Origin: Zoroaster sp. YZ-2022
Taxonomy: Eukaryota; Echinodermata; Asteroidea; Forcipulatida; Zoroasteridae
Assembly (NCBI GenBank): GCA_029582265.1
Contig: CM055833.1
Span: forward strand, 27,786,788 to 27,850,787
DNA: 64,000 nucleotides
Reading direction: 5' to 3'
Position 1 is the stretch's first letter. Each line of letters opens with the position of its first letter. Under the pieces are notes generated by a model. That model searched no databases. It was not told where the DNA came from and saw only the letters and a list, made by a program, of their open reading frames with translations. This document shows, piece by piece, positions 51,463-63,159 of the stretch. Both the position numbers and the translations under genes were made by a program.

Positions 51463-51713
51463 CCCTAACCATCTTAAATCCTTCAAAATCAACTGGAGGA
51501 TTTGAATGATTTTGTAAAATCAATGATGTACAGCGTATGTCAGTTGATTTTAAAGGACTGGAAATAGTACGGATCCTGCATAAAATCATATCGGTTGATT
51601 TTGAAGGATTGAGGTAGAAGGGATCCTCCATAAAACTCATATTGATCAGTTGATTTTGAAGGATCAAGGTAGATTGAGGCCATTACCAGCAACGAGTATC
51701 AAGGGGGTTAGCG
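51463..51713. mobile_element. TTAA-type MITE, GTTGATTTTGAAGGAT words
   Basis: TTAA (51459-51462) then CCCTAACCATC; ends near GGGGGTTAGCG. The interior repeats GTTGATTTTGAAGGAT four times. Confidence 0.7.
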
Positions 51714-52445
51714 TTTTAAGGGCCATTTATTGAACAAAATTTACAGTAAAAAAATGAAATTTTTTTGTTTGAACTATATGAAAATGAAAAGGAGGTACAT
51801 GTACATGTACATGTGATGTGTGCATGCATATTATTATTAACGCCAAGTACAAGTTTGTGTGTATGTGCAAATTTATGTTTAGTTGTATATATTATACAGC
51901 TACAGTGTAATAAAAGCAGTGGTTATTATTGCATACAATTTGGTTTTATTTACTGGTTAACTCCTCAATCACATTTTGCTGTGTGCCAATACTCATCTCA
52001 TTAGCTTCCTGGCATTTCTGGTACTTGATTCAATATTGGATGTGCGCACGTGTACGTGTAATCTTAAAATGAAAATAACCAAAAATTAATTTTGACATAC
52101 TGTGGACAACTGGATATTCCAGACGAGTGTAGCTTGGAGGTCCAATACTGAAATGAAAAAAAAGATGATGAAAAAAAAAATAAGTTTGATCAAATAAGGA
52201 GTCCGAAGAGACCCAAGGCTAAGGAATATACATGTAGTGGATCATGTTTAGACAATTTGTAGAATCAATGGTTTCATGTTCAATATGCTTGTACAAGTAT
52301 GTAACTTGTAGATGTGTTATGAAGGCTTACAGTGCATTTTACACTGTAAGGGAAGAGGTTCAAGGATACTGTAGGGAACATGCATACATTATGCAGGGTT
52401 TCTGAACACTTCTGCTAAAATAAATGTCTATAAATGCATACTTAA

Positions 52446-52758
52446 CCCTCCTATGGTTTGACCTTTCAAAACCTTTCAAAATCTGCTTACTGGCAAAATG
52501 GCTATCAATAATGTATGAACCCTTTAAAACCCTCCAGAATTTGTTGCTACTGAACTACCACACCTTTCAATACCCTTTGAAAGGTATTGAAACATTTCAA
52601 CACCAGTTTGTTCAGAGAGTTGTTTCACCTTTCGAAACCTTTCATAGGTCCCTTTTGTCAGACAGTTTTCTCACCTTTCAAAACCCTTCAGTACAGCAAA
52701 CTTGAAAGATTTTGAAAGGTCTGACAATTCTATGGCAACTGCACTGTACATAGGAGGG
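52446..52758. mobile_element. TTAA MITE, CCTTTCAAAACC word family
   Basis: A 313-bp element between TTAA sites (52442-52445, 52759-52762), ends CCCTCCTATGG and CATAGGAGGG. The interior repeats CCTTTCAAAACC and TTGAAAGG. Its right TTAA is also the left TTAA of the next element. Confidence 0.9.
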
Positions 52759-52762
52759 TTAA

Positions 52763-53651
52763 AGGGGCAGTATTGTCACGATCAGAGCAGACTTTCGACA
52801 GGACATAGAATCGATGTTCTAGTTTCAGATTAACAGAGTGACTGAAAGTTACTGGCTCATTTATGCAGCAGCAGTGGTAATATGACCGTATCATGTGGGG
52901 TATTATGGCAGTCACTGAGTGAATCTAATGCTATGGTTCCACAGAGATTTCGACTCTCTCGATCGTGTTTCGTCAAGATTTTTGATTTTTTACAAAAAAA
53001 TTTTGAGAAAAGTCGAAATAGTCTAAAGAGTCTAAAAAAATCGAAACTGTCGATATTTGTTGAGATTTGTCGAAAAAAAAAATCATTAATCGAAAATTAT
53101 TAAACCTGACCAATATTTTTCGATAAAGTTTCGATCAAATTTATCGGAATTTTGTCGACATTTTATCGAAACTGTCGAAAATGAAATCGAAATAGTCTTA
53201 ACAGTCTAAAAGTTTGAAAAACAGTCAAAATAAATCTAAACTGTCTAAATAGGCTAAACAATCGTAACAGTCAAAATAAATCGAAACATTTGTCCAATTT
53301 TTTTTAAAAAATCGAAAATTAATCGAAAAAAAATCGAAATCAATCTAAACAGTCTAAACAGTTGAAATTTGTTGAAATGCCAGTCGAAATGATCTAAACA
53401 GTCGAAAGTCGTCGAAATAAAATCGAAAATGATTCGAAATTGTCGAGAAAATAAAAAAATAAAAAAATTCTCACGGAAATAAGATATTTTGTCAATATTT
53501 ATACGAGATTTTTGACGAAATTATTAAAAATAACAAAAAAACCAAGAATCGAAATATATTTCGACAGAAAGATCGAAATATTCCTGTGGGACCATAGCAT
53601 GAAAATAACACTCCGATTCCATGCCCGGTTGATCGTGATGATATTGCCTCT
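52763..53651. mobile_element. AGGGGC MITE hosting a TCGAAA-word element
   Basis: Left AGGGGCAGTATTGTCACG, right GATGATATTGCCTCT. Split at about 52928/53601 by the nested element. Confidence 0.8.
52929..53600. mobile_element. Nested element, ATGCTATGGTTCCACAG ends, TCGAAA words
   Basis: A 672-bp element with about 28-bp inverted ends (ATGCTATGGTTCCACAG and its complement CTGTGGGACCATAGCAT). The interior contains about nineteen TCGAAA and many TCTAAA words on the plus strand. Confidence 0.82.
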
Positions 53652-53710
53652 TTCAGAATCAAAAGATATGTACAGTAACCAAGCTTTAGGAGGACGTTTC
53701 AGCTTATTAA

Positions 53711-54154
53711 CCTTAACCACCCTGAATCCATCAAAATCCATCCCCCTGTTTTGGAGGATTTCGGTGGATTCAGGATATCTCCACATTGAGCATATGGCGG
53801 ACTTTGATGGATTCAGGATTTCAATAGTTTTTAACTGCTTAGTCATGTTGGTTGATGTATTTTGATGGATTATAGTTACATGTACTGTACATGTACAGCC
53901 AACACTTGTATGTGTTAGATTTTGATGGATTCTATGCAGCAACATACTATACAAATTTTCATGTGAGCATGGTATCCTGAATCATAAAATCCGCCAGAAA
54001 TTTAGTGGTGGATTTTGGCGGATTCAGGATATGTCCAATATCTACACTGGTGGATTCTGATGGATTCAGGACACCAGCATTTTGTGTGTGACAAAAATGG
54101 TGGATTTTGGTGGATTCAGGATACTTTCTAGTAAAAATACCCAAGGGGTTAGGG
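53711..54154. mobile_element. TTAA-type MITE, GATTTTGATGGATTCAGGAT words
   Basis: TTAA (53707-53710) then CCTTAACCACC; ends GGGGTTAGGG, the right target decayed to TTCA. The word TGGTGGATTCAGGATA and its complement recur about eight times. Confidence 0.8.
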
Positions 54155-54253
54155 TTCAATTGTTGTGTTGTCAATGTGGAAATAGTGAAAATACATACAT
54201 GTACATGTGGATCATCAGAGCCATGTTTGAATATGTCTACATACATTAATTAA

Positions 54254-54531
54254 CCCTAACCCCCTAGGTATTCTGGCTAAGAACCTTCCTGAATCCTCCA
54301 AAATCCATCAGTGCACTTTTGGAAACATGCCCTTATCTTCAAAATGCACCATGCATTTTCATTGATCTTTCATATTCAGCACTTATGGCCTGTACATGTA
54401 CTTCTTGCCAGGTAGTAATTTTGTCCCATTTGAAGAGGTGAAAGTACCAGTTGCCAACAGTGCTGAATTTTTCCAAAAAAGTGCCCCTTTGAGGATTTTG
54501 GAGGATTTTGGAGGATATGGGGTGATTAGGG
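54254..54531. mobile_element. TTAA MITE, CCCTAAC / GGATTTTGGAGG family
   Basis: Ends CCCTAACCCCCTAGG and GGGTGATTAGGG between TTAA sites (54250-54253, 54532-54535). The right TTAA is shared with the next element. Confidence 0.85.
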
Positions 54532-54535
54532 TTAA

Positions 54536-54741
54536 AGGGACAATATTGTCACGATCAACAGGGCATGGAATCGGAGTGCTTGTTTTAGATTTACTCAGTG
54601 AATGAAAATAATACCCCACATGATAAGATCATATTACCATTGTTGCTGCATAAATGAGCCAGTAATTTTCAGTCACTGTGTTCATCTTAAACTACGTGCA
54701 GCACACTTATTCCATGCCCTGATGTGGCAGATAGTGTCTCT
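54536..54741. mobile_element. AGGGAC MITE sharing a TTAA with its neighbour
   Basis: AGGGACAATATTGTCACG at the left; the right end has decayed to GTGTCTCT. Core CATGGAATCGGAG. Confidence 0.82.
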
Positions 54742-57700
54742 TGAAACATTTGCTCAAAAATGACAACATGTACGTCATAATTATATGGAATAACAGAATA
54801 ATAATTCACTCAGTTTGTAAGTAATTACAAATGGTCAAAGCCCACTTGTAAAAGATGATTTTTTTTTGTATCTGTTCATTAGTCATGGGTTACGTGAAAT
54901 TTGACATTAACAAAATTAAATAAATAAATTCATTAACATCGACATCGTGCAGTACCGGCCAGCAGCCAGGGAATTTTGTTCAGAAATTTTGAGTAGCCTC
55001 TTGCTATGTGATACAAGTAAAATCGATCACTGCCGGTCCATGTTAGTATTTTTGTTGTATAGGCATATCAATGTATGCATGTATATGTGTGATATTAAAA
55101 GAAAAATGTGTATTACTTAGACAGTCATTGAACCATTCAATGAGACAAGCTATTCAACCTAACATAATGTTTTTTTGTTACGATTCAAGGGCATGACCTG
55201 TGTTCAAAGGGTACATAAAGCAATCACTTACTGTGTATTTGTACTACAGACGGCAGGATTTTGTAGGGGAAACTTTTGTCCTGTTTGCGCAATAATTTTC
55301 TAAGAATTGGGAATTTTCTGTGGGTTGCACCTTTTAGACTCGAGTCTTTTTTTTAGGGGAGGGGGTGGGGATAGGATGGTCTCTCCCACCTCCTGTGTAC
55401 AGTGCTACTGAGGTATATACATGTACATACATTGATATTTAGCTCATTTAAGTTTCAATTCATCAACATTAAATTCCTCGTTTGCCGGTTCTTTGTGGTC
55501 AGACGTCATGCACAAATCCATGACTTCAAGTTAAACTCCAATAACAGTGGGAACAGTAGAAGGGAATAATAGAGATCCTCGGTGATGCTATGGTGTACGA
55601 ATGCATGTTTTTCTTGTACAGTTTGTTATGACATCTGGTGTTTACACCTTCTTGTTTGAATCTTCACCAACATCATGAAACCAGCTGTACAGTGTTTGAT
55701 GAAAATCACTCTACCAAAGTAAATGTATTCAAAGACATTTCAGAATCACCTGGTGCCCTGCTGATACACAACATTGTTTATTCAGCTACAGTACCTTACA
55801 CTGAGCATCATATTATTACAAGTACACCGGTGTAATGGGTGTTGTTTATCTTATGTGGGTTCACCTTCAGAAGTGACTCTTGTAACACTCAATCTAAACC
55901 CTTGATGATGCCCGTCGCTTTCTCGAGCTGACGGGTTTGCTGGCCATCGTCTCTGGAGCCAGTCTCATGCCGTGATGCCGAGTCGGCGTGTAATTACTGT
56001 TTTCATTATCATCTGTCTTAGCGCCATGGAGACGGTGCACAGAGATTGCAGCTGTGTTGTTGCTCATCAGTGTAGTATCATGTACAACGTCAGCGGCACA
56101 TTTGGGCTAATCACTATCTTCCTCAGTGAAGGGTCAGTTAACTAATGTACATGGATGGTCACTGTGTTATGCCTCTAGTGTGTGGGGGGGGGGGGAGGTG
56201 TTGACACCTGGCAGAGTATTATTATAAGGCACCATTTGACTCGTGTCACTCGCGTGTCACTTTTTTTTTTATTAGTGTCTTTCTGGGTGAGAACACTTGA
56301 ATATTGAGTTTGGTTACTAGGGAGATGTTCCAGATACAGTATCTGACAAAAGCAAGGGGTTGAAATATCGAGGATTAGTTTTAGGGTAGAGACGCTTTAA
56401 GTACTAGCCAAATGAGTCGCAAAGGACATACATGTACATGTAACAGATTAGAGGAAGGAGATAAGGAGATATGAGATAGTGGTTGTCAATGGATACTTGT
56501 GATGGCGCCAGTGAGTTGTAGCCATCTTGGATACTTATAAAGTCCACGAGAGAAGAAAATAATGTGCATGTTAGGGAGTGAGCTATTTTAAGTGACATCA
56601 ACAATAAACATAAATGAGTGACAATAAAAAAATTGACTACCTCCTGAGGTGCGTTTTCAGTTATTTAGGGAATCGGATACCTGAATTGGAAATCTTTGGA
56701 TACCCATAATTTTTTTGTGTAAAACACATAAAATACTCCTGAATGTATAAAATAACCAAACACAAGTTTCTCTTGTTTTACACTCACTGGCCAAAAGTAT
56801 TGCAACATGCTCAAAATAGCACTTTACAAGTAACAGGTGAGATGATCATTTAATCCGATTTCATCGATCGTGTGTTACATAATTTCCGAGCAAGAACAGT
56901 AAAAAAGAACATTGACTTCAAAACACAGGCACTTTCAAGAAGTCTTAAGTAGTGTAAATAAAATAAAATAAATTATTGTAACACAGTTCTCCAAACTGAA
57001 CTTTGGGGATGTTGCAATACTTATGGCCAGTGAGTGTATAATAAACTGTGGACAATTTCTCACCTCTATATTAAAAACAACTCATAGCATCCCCATTCCC
57101 CACACACATTTTGTTAACAAAAATAATTTGAGACTTCCCTTTTGTGTGGATTAAATGTTCAGTCGAAATTTTCAAAAGTCGTTCACGGGTAATTGGAACT
57201 GAAAAATGGAACCGGGTAATGTCAGTTTCGGTCGGGTATCTGGGTACCCCCCGGATATCTAGCACAGCCTTACTACATGTACCTCCTGAAACTTGATACG
57301 ACATAAAACACAATAAAGGGAGCCACTTTCCTACCGTTACGTTAGCAGTTTTTCTTATGGTTGTAATTTTTTGTTTAATTTCTGAAACCACCCAAAAAGA
57401 ATTTCAACATTTGAATAGACATGCATGCTTATCCTAAAGATAATTTGAGTTGATTATTACTATTATATATTTTAATTAGCCTAAAATTTTCATCAACAAA
57501 TGGACGGAAAAGTGAGGTAACTTTTTCCGTCCAATTTTTATGGAAATTTGAGGGTAAAAAAAAAAAAAAAAAAATAAAAAAATAAAATAAATCAACTCAA
57601 ATTAGTTCTAGTATAAGCCTGCATGTCCATTCACATGTTGAAACACTTTTTGGTTGGTTTCAGGTACTTAAAAATAAATAACAACCATTGGAAAAACTGC

Positions 57701-57900
57701 TAACGTGACGGATGCAAAGTGGCCCCCTTTATTGTGTTTTATGTCATACATGTACATGCAATTTGCTTCAGATTTCATTGCGTGAATATCTTAATAGATG
57801 CAGAGGAACATTTCTTAAAATAATTTTGTTTTTATGTACTCTTTGCACACTACTAAGGGGGCACTATAGCAATATTTATTTTAATACTGAATTCATTGGG
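54742..57900. other. Neurobeachin intron 1, few repeats
   Basis: No exon recognised. 55490-56160 is GC-richer and of higher complexity, with CAGCTG, TAATTA and GCGCCATGGAGACGG; a possible regulatory stretch. 56775-57040 carries a GGCCAAAAGTATTGCAAC / GTTGCAATACTTATGGCC inverted pair, typical of a Tc1/mariner-type remnant. Confidence 0.4.
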
Positions 57901-58340
57901 ATTTGGGGTAAGCTTGGGCGATATCTATTTTTCTCATCCACGATATATCGGCAAACATATATCGCGATTTTCGATAATATCGTGATTATCGATAATATCG
58001 TGATTATTTTTTCATTCATACATTATTGCTTTAGAGCCAATAACCACCTGTTAGGTATGTACCCCTCTACAAGCATCACAATAAATCACAAATTCATTTG
58101 CAGAGCGTGTATGTACTTCTGAAGTAGTTCGCTTTTGTTTCTCACTTCCACAAGCTGAAAAGATTGTTCTAATTTTGTTTCCATGGAATTTCTGACTTGA
58201 CTCACAATGGCGATTTTTTTATTTTAAATCACGGTATATTTTTTTAATCGCGATTTGCCGATATCTCGATAACTTAAAAAGGTTCTCGATATTGTAATAG
58301 AATAAAAAAAGGTATCGCGATATTTGATATTATTGTGGTA

Positions 58341-61000
58341 TAGGGCCATTCTCCTGTTACGTGTGTGACATTCGGACATGTTTTTGAGGTGTACTCCATT
58401 TAATAGAAAAAAGTTGTATGAGTACTTTTGTTTGAATATGGTTTATGTGTTATCTACAGGGGATATTCTTTAAATTAAAAAAGGATTTCTTTAAAATTAT
58501 AATTGGAGAGTCCCACTGCATTAGAAAATATCTGCGTTACGTGTGTGACATCAGACGATTACAATTTTTTGACTTGGTATTTTAATCCTTAAAACTCTGT
58601 GAGTTGGCTCAGAGTTTACTTTTGTCATTTATACCCCTGTAAAGAATACATGTTAAACTAACCTATAATTAACGTTAACTTTGGTAAAACCTTTTTGTTT
58701 TTCAATAGCATTAGCAATTGTGGCGTTACGTGTGTGACATAAAATGGCGTTACGTGTGTGACTCCAGGCTCACCCTTTTGGAGGGATATTTTTGTCAAGA
58801 ACACAACAACAAACATAATACTCACAACACTCACAAAGCTTTCAGAGCATCACAACACTAGTAATTTATTAAATGACACATCAAGTTGGTTCAATATTCA
58901 TTGTAAAATCAACTCAAAGTCAGCTATGCATAAATTGTGTAAAATGCACATTTGTGATGTGATCTGGGAAAACCCTCCACATGGTGAAATTTGTAATTTT
59001 TGTGTTTTATACATCAAATTAATCGGGACACTGCATGTGCTCTTTTCAAAACTGTTTTATTCATGATTCTAGAATGTCTATAACTTGAGTTACGCTATTG
59101 TAGAGTTCTTTCACATAAGAGCACATGCAGTCCCGATTAATTTGATGTATAAAACACAAAAATTACAAATTTCACCATGTGGAGGGTTTTCCCAGATCAC
59201 ATCACATTTTATACATGTTTTTATGTGATTATTTTGAAATTAAATTTGGTACAAATTGTTTTGCTTGCTGCTCGTAGTTTCCTTCCAAAGCAAAAGACAC
59301 TTTATTGAAAGTTCTCATTTACCTCAAAGATTTTGCCTCCATGTAGATTGAAAGCAGTTTGTTTAAAACCAAACTCAGATCAAGAGTAAAGTTCCACATG
59401 CACGATATTGAAAATGTGGATTTTAACAGCTGGATGATTTTGTATCAAATGGTAAATGGCAACACATGGGGTTCATTCTTCTACTTTGCCCTTAATAACC
59501 CCCTTCTTTATAATCAGAAATCATCACATTAAATAAAAATGTATTTAACCTTTAGGATTCAGTTAGAGCTACATGTGTATGTTTTAAATACAACAAAATG
59601 TTTGTTAATGGATGGTGGTTTGTACACTGTACTTTGGTAAAAATTATTTTTTTAAATATAAACAACTGAATGCATACGTTAACACTTTTTGGGTGAACTG
59701 TCAATGAAATATTTGGGCCTATAGATTTAACTTCACTTGGTAATTTTTCCTTTTTTTTTTTTTCTTATAATTTTAGAATTTTACCAATATTCAACATTCA
59801 CTGCAAATTTTTGACATCACGATTCGCTTCGCAGTATATGCTTTCACGTGCCAAGTAGGCCTAGGCCTACGAACGGGCCTTTACACCGTGTTTTGGATAT
59901 TATTATTAGGCCTAACTTGAGTGAAAACAGATTTCCACAAAAACTTTGTGTACCATAGGTTCAGATTCATGTATAAACATTAAATACACTACATCAACAA
60001 TACAGAACATGAACCTAAGCAACCTAGGCCAACAAACATTGTCACTCTGTGTCTGCAGTAACCTAACGTTAACGTTAGTCATAATTTGTGTTTACAAAAA
60101 TCATTAGCACAATTTTATTTGTTGTTTTCCAACAAATGTAATGAGAAAAAACACATCTTACCTCTTCCAGTTTACATGTATGTAGAATTTAAGAAGGTCC
60201 ACACTATTCACATCATAACACTGAAGTACACATTAAACGTTGGGCTACAAGTTCTGGAAACTTCTACTGAAAATCCAAACCACCAACTGTATTGTAAAAT
60301 TACTCTTTCTGTGTTGTGATTGGTTGAAAGTTTTGCTACCATGTTGTACAAGCATGATTTAAGTACATGATTAAGTGGACTATTCCATTTCATATGGGTA
60401 TATTTTAACAACAAAGTAGTTGTACATTGCAGTATTTTCTTTCACGTAACAGTCACACACGTAACACAATGTTACGTGTGTGACACCTCTGTTATTTGGG
60501 TCATTTCCAAATTGAACAGAATTTATTTATTATTTTTGAAAGCTAATATGAAAGGGGATATAAAACTTATTTTTAATATAAAGTATGGGAATTAATTTTG
60601 GGATTTTTTTTTTAATATAAAAACTTTGTCTGTTTTTGTTACGTGTGTGACATGCATTTTGCAAGAAATATTTTGTCAACCTCTATTTTACAAAATATAA
60701 TTTCAACTCAAAAATTTAGTCATTGAACTAATTAAAAATACTAAAAATAATTAGTTTTTAGCTTCCACAAAAAAAAAATCCATTGTGGCTTTAATACTTT
60801 TAAAATTTTCCCCAAAAAACCCAGAAAAAAATGTTATTTTTACAAACTTTGTCGTATTTTGTTTAAAAAATGAATTTTTAAATATTTTTTTCAAGAATTA
60901 GTAAATTCATATAACTGGTCACAAGGAAATAATCACAGGATTGGCCTACACATAGTTTATTTTTTTATGTTTTGGGCTCACTTTCTGGAGAATGGCCCTA
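58341..61000. mobile_element. Nested element, TAGGGCCATTCTCC ends, GTTACGTGTGTGACAT repeats
   Basis: Perfect 14-bp inverted ends TAGGGCCATTCTCC / GGAGAATGGCCCTA with TA on each side (58339-58340, 61001-61002). GTTACGTGTGTGAC recurs near 58356, 58534, 58723, 58744, 60456, 60470 and 60638, clustered toward both ends like transposase-binding sites. No transposase found. Confidence 0.85.
58952..59206. repeat. Large inverted repeat inside the nested element
   Basis: Arms of about 90 bp (GATCTGGGAAAACCCTCCAC, ATGGTGAAATTTGTAATTT, ACATCAAATTAATCGGGAC and complements) around a loop of about 70 bp. One 2-bp indel between arms. Confidence 0.88.
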
Positions 61001-61634
61001 TAGCCCAAGCTTAATTTGGGGCTTTATTATAATAGCTTTCACACGTTACCGACATTGTAAATTCTGCCAATTCCAAACTGATCTGTGCTCCAGTCACCAG
61101 GGATTCCATTTTTCGTGGGCACGAATATGCATGAACTTCAAATTGACGACTTTTCTGATCTAAAGTAAATAAACTCGGTCTTGGCAAGAAAATGCAAATA
61201 GTTAGATGATCCCTGTATACTTTGCTGTGGATGTGAACATGTTTAATATATTCATTCTCTTGATTCTTATGTACTGGTAAAAAAAAGGGGGGGGGGGAAA
61301 GGTGCAAGTTTCAGCTTATTTCAACATGTCATGAAGGATAAAATAGTGAAAATGCATTCAGATTGTTTGTATTCAACATGCAAACTCTCAGTCCATTATG
61401 CCAGTGGGTTGACAGACCCACCAAAACCCTTCATCTGTCAATTTGTGAAAGGTGGAATAACTGTGAAGAACATATTATCATGTACAGTGTAGATGCATTC
61501 CCACACAAAACCAAATTACACATCGCTGTTGAGTTCTTTTTACCTTTCAAAATCTTCCAAAGGGTTTTGAGGGATCAGAGTATGTACAAGGGTTACTTGT
61601 AATTTAACTAGAGTAAAAGCACCTGAGACAGTAA

Positions 61635-61826
61635 AGGCCGGTTCATGCTTCACGTGAAAGTGAATGCGAAGCGAAATTCGCGACGTCGACAATGGTTCAC
61701 GGCAAATATTCGCATCGAAGGTTCGCAAAAGTTGAACACATTTCAACTTGCACGAATCATTCGCCGCGAATTTGTTGACGTAAAATTCGCTTCGCGTTCA
61801 CTTTCGCGTGAAGTATGAACCGGCCT
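61635..61826. mobile_element. AGGCCGGTTCATGCTTCAC MITE, perfect TAA duplication
   Basis: A 192-bp element with TAA at 61632-61634 and 61827-61829. Inverted ends of about 40 bp (AGGCCGGTTCAT, CTTCACG, GAAAGTGAA). The interior is rich in TTCGC/GCGAA words. Harbinger-like by target and ends. Confidence 0.88.
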
Positions 61827-61991
61827 TAAGATTTCAAAGAGACATTTGATACCATCATTAACTTTACACCTAATACATTTAGGTTTTTATGCAAAAATTC
61901 ATTAATGGTTATTTTAGATTACTAGTCTAATAATGTTTAGTGGCTTTCAAATCTTTGCATGTATTCATCCGTTGTTGTTTGTACAGCTTAA

Positions 61992-62237
61992 ATGCTGGTT
62001 TTATTTGATCTAGTGCTATGTCCTGTGTCTTGGAGTCATTTCCTTAAACGGAGGAAGCAATCCGTTGCAGATTGGTCTCTATCACAACACCAGAGGTGTC
62101 TGACTTTCACCACGGACGAGGCACTGATGGCAAGGATGCCTAGGATGCCTGTGTCTGATGGTGATGAGAACGATGCGTTTCAGACACTTGGGAGGACTCC
62201 CGCTCAGTCTTGGGAGAGATTTATGAAGGTGTTATAA
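61992..62237 (+). other. Coding-like open frame of unknown origin
   Basis: An 81-codon frame whose second half has non-repetitive, polar, coding-like composition (D-E-A-L-M-A-R-M-P, S-D-G-D-E-N-D-A-F-Q-T-L-G-R-T-P-A-Q-S-W-E-R-F-M-K). I do not recognise it and it does not match neurobeachin. It could be a retrogene fragment or chance. Confidence 0.25.
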
Positions 62238-62394
62238 AGCACAGCTGAGTGCCAGATTAATGGATGGAAAGTACCGTGCTCATTGAATAATACATGTACA
62301 AGGGCATGGATCACAGGCTAAGGATAATGTTTCATTATTAGTGAATTTATAGTTTGTATACATGTACTTCATGATTGGTTGCCTTACACTATGG

Positions 62395-62650
62395 TGTAGG
62401 TATGGTGTAGGTATGGTGTTGATGATGTTAATGATCTCTCCTATTGGTACATGTATTGATGTGGGTTCCCCTGAAATGATTGATTGAAGATAGATTTGAT
62501 GTGTTGTTGGAGACCGATGACTGGGTGTGTTGCTGGAGATTTGGTTTGATTTGGTGGAGACGATGATGTGGTGTGTTGATTTGGTGTGTTCGTTGGGATG
62601 ATGATTTGGTGTGTTTATATTACATGTATAGTGGTACCTCATGTACACGT
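62395..62650. repeat. Cryptically simple GT/GA-rich tract
   Basis: Degenerate repeats of GGTATGGTGTAG and GATTTGGTGTGTT. Confidence 0.6.
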
Positions 62651-62800
62651 GGTGTACAGTGTATGTGATGTTAAAATAGTGTAAATTGAGGAGAAAAGTA
62701 TTGACAAATCTTCTTCCACTTCTCAATTTCATAAACTACAAACAAAATTAAAACTCAATCACATATTGTTGTTAAAACATGGCCAACCACGTCATATTTT

Positions 62801-62927
62801 TAAATAGAGAATTAGCTGTTGCAAACTGCTAACCAACCTAAAGGACCTGTAGTATAAATGCAAAATAGTAGTTATTGGCCTTACATTTCGAACCGACATG
62901 TAGCAGGTTCTTTCTCAAAGGCAAAAT
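62801..62927. repeat. Dispersed repeat AACCTGCTAGGTTCGAAA (copy 3, inverted)
   Basis: Complement of 9758-9883, including GAGAATTAGCTGTTGCAAAC and GCAGGTTCTTTCTCAAAGG. Confidence 0.75.
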
Positions 62928-63159
62928 GGACGATGGACATCACACCATACTACAGATAGAGGACCTGAAGGGAACGCCTGATGTTCCACTCTATTGTTTC
63001 CATTGGTTTTTTTTGGAAATGCCCCATAGGATTTGTACATGGATGACTTCAGAGGGTATTATTCCTATTGTTCATTTTTGTTATAGTGTTAGTCCTCGGT
63101 TGTATAGACCTGTATCACAATACAGCCATTTTTGTTTTCTTCATTGCAAATATATATGT

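Larger units (their letters stand above)
57909..61013. mobile_element. hAT-like element with perfect 8-bp target duplication
   Basis: Flanked by ATTTGGGG (57901-57908 and 61014-61021). Terminal inverted repeat TAAGCTTGGGC / GCCCAAGCTTA. Subterminal CGATATATCG and TATCGTGATTATCG words. The original element is about 440 bp; the rest is the nested element 58341-61000. Another copy begins at 63888. The 8-bp duplication points to hAT; no transposase is encoded. Confidence 0.88.

Noticed and set aside
58758..59066. 102-codon frame in the nested TA element as a transposase
   Set aside because: Half of it is one arm of the 90-bp inverted repeat and it has no transposase motif.
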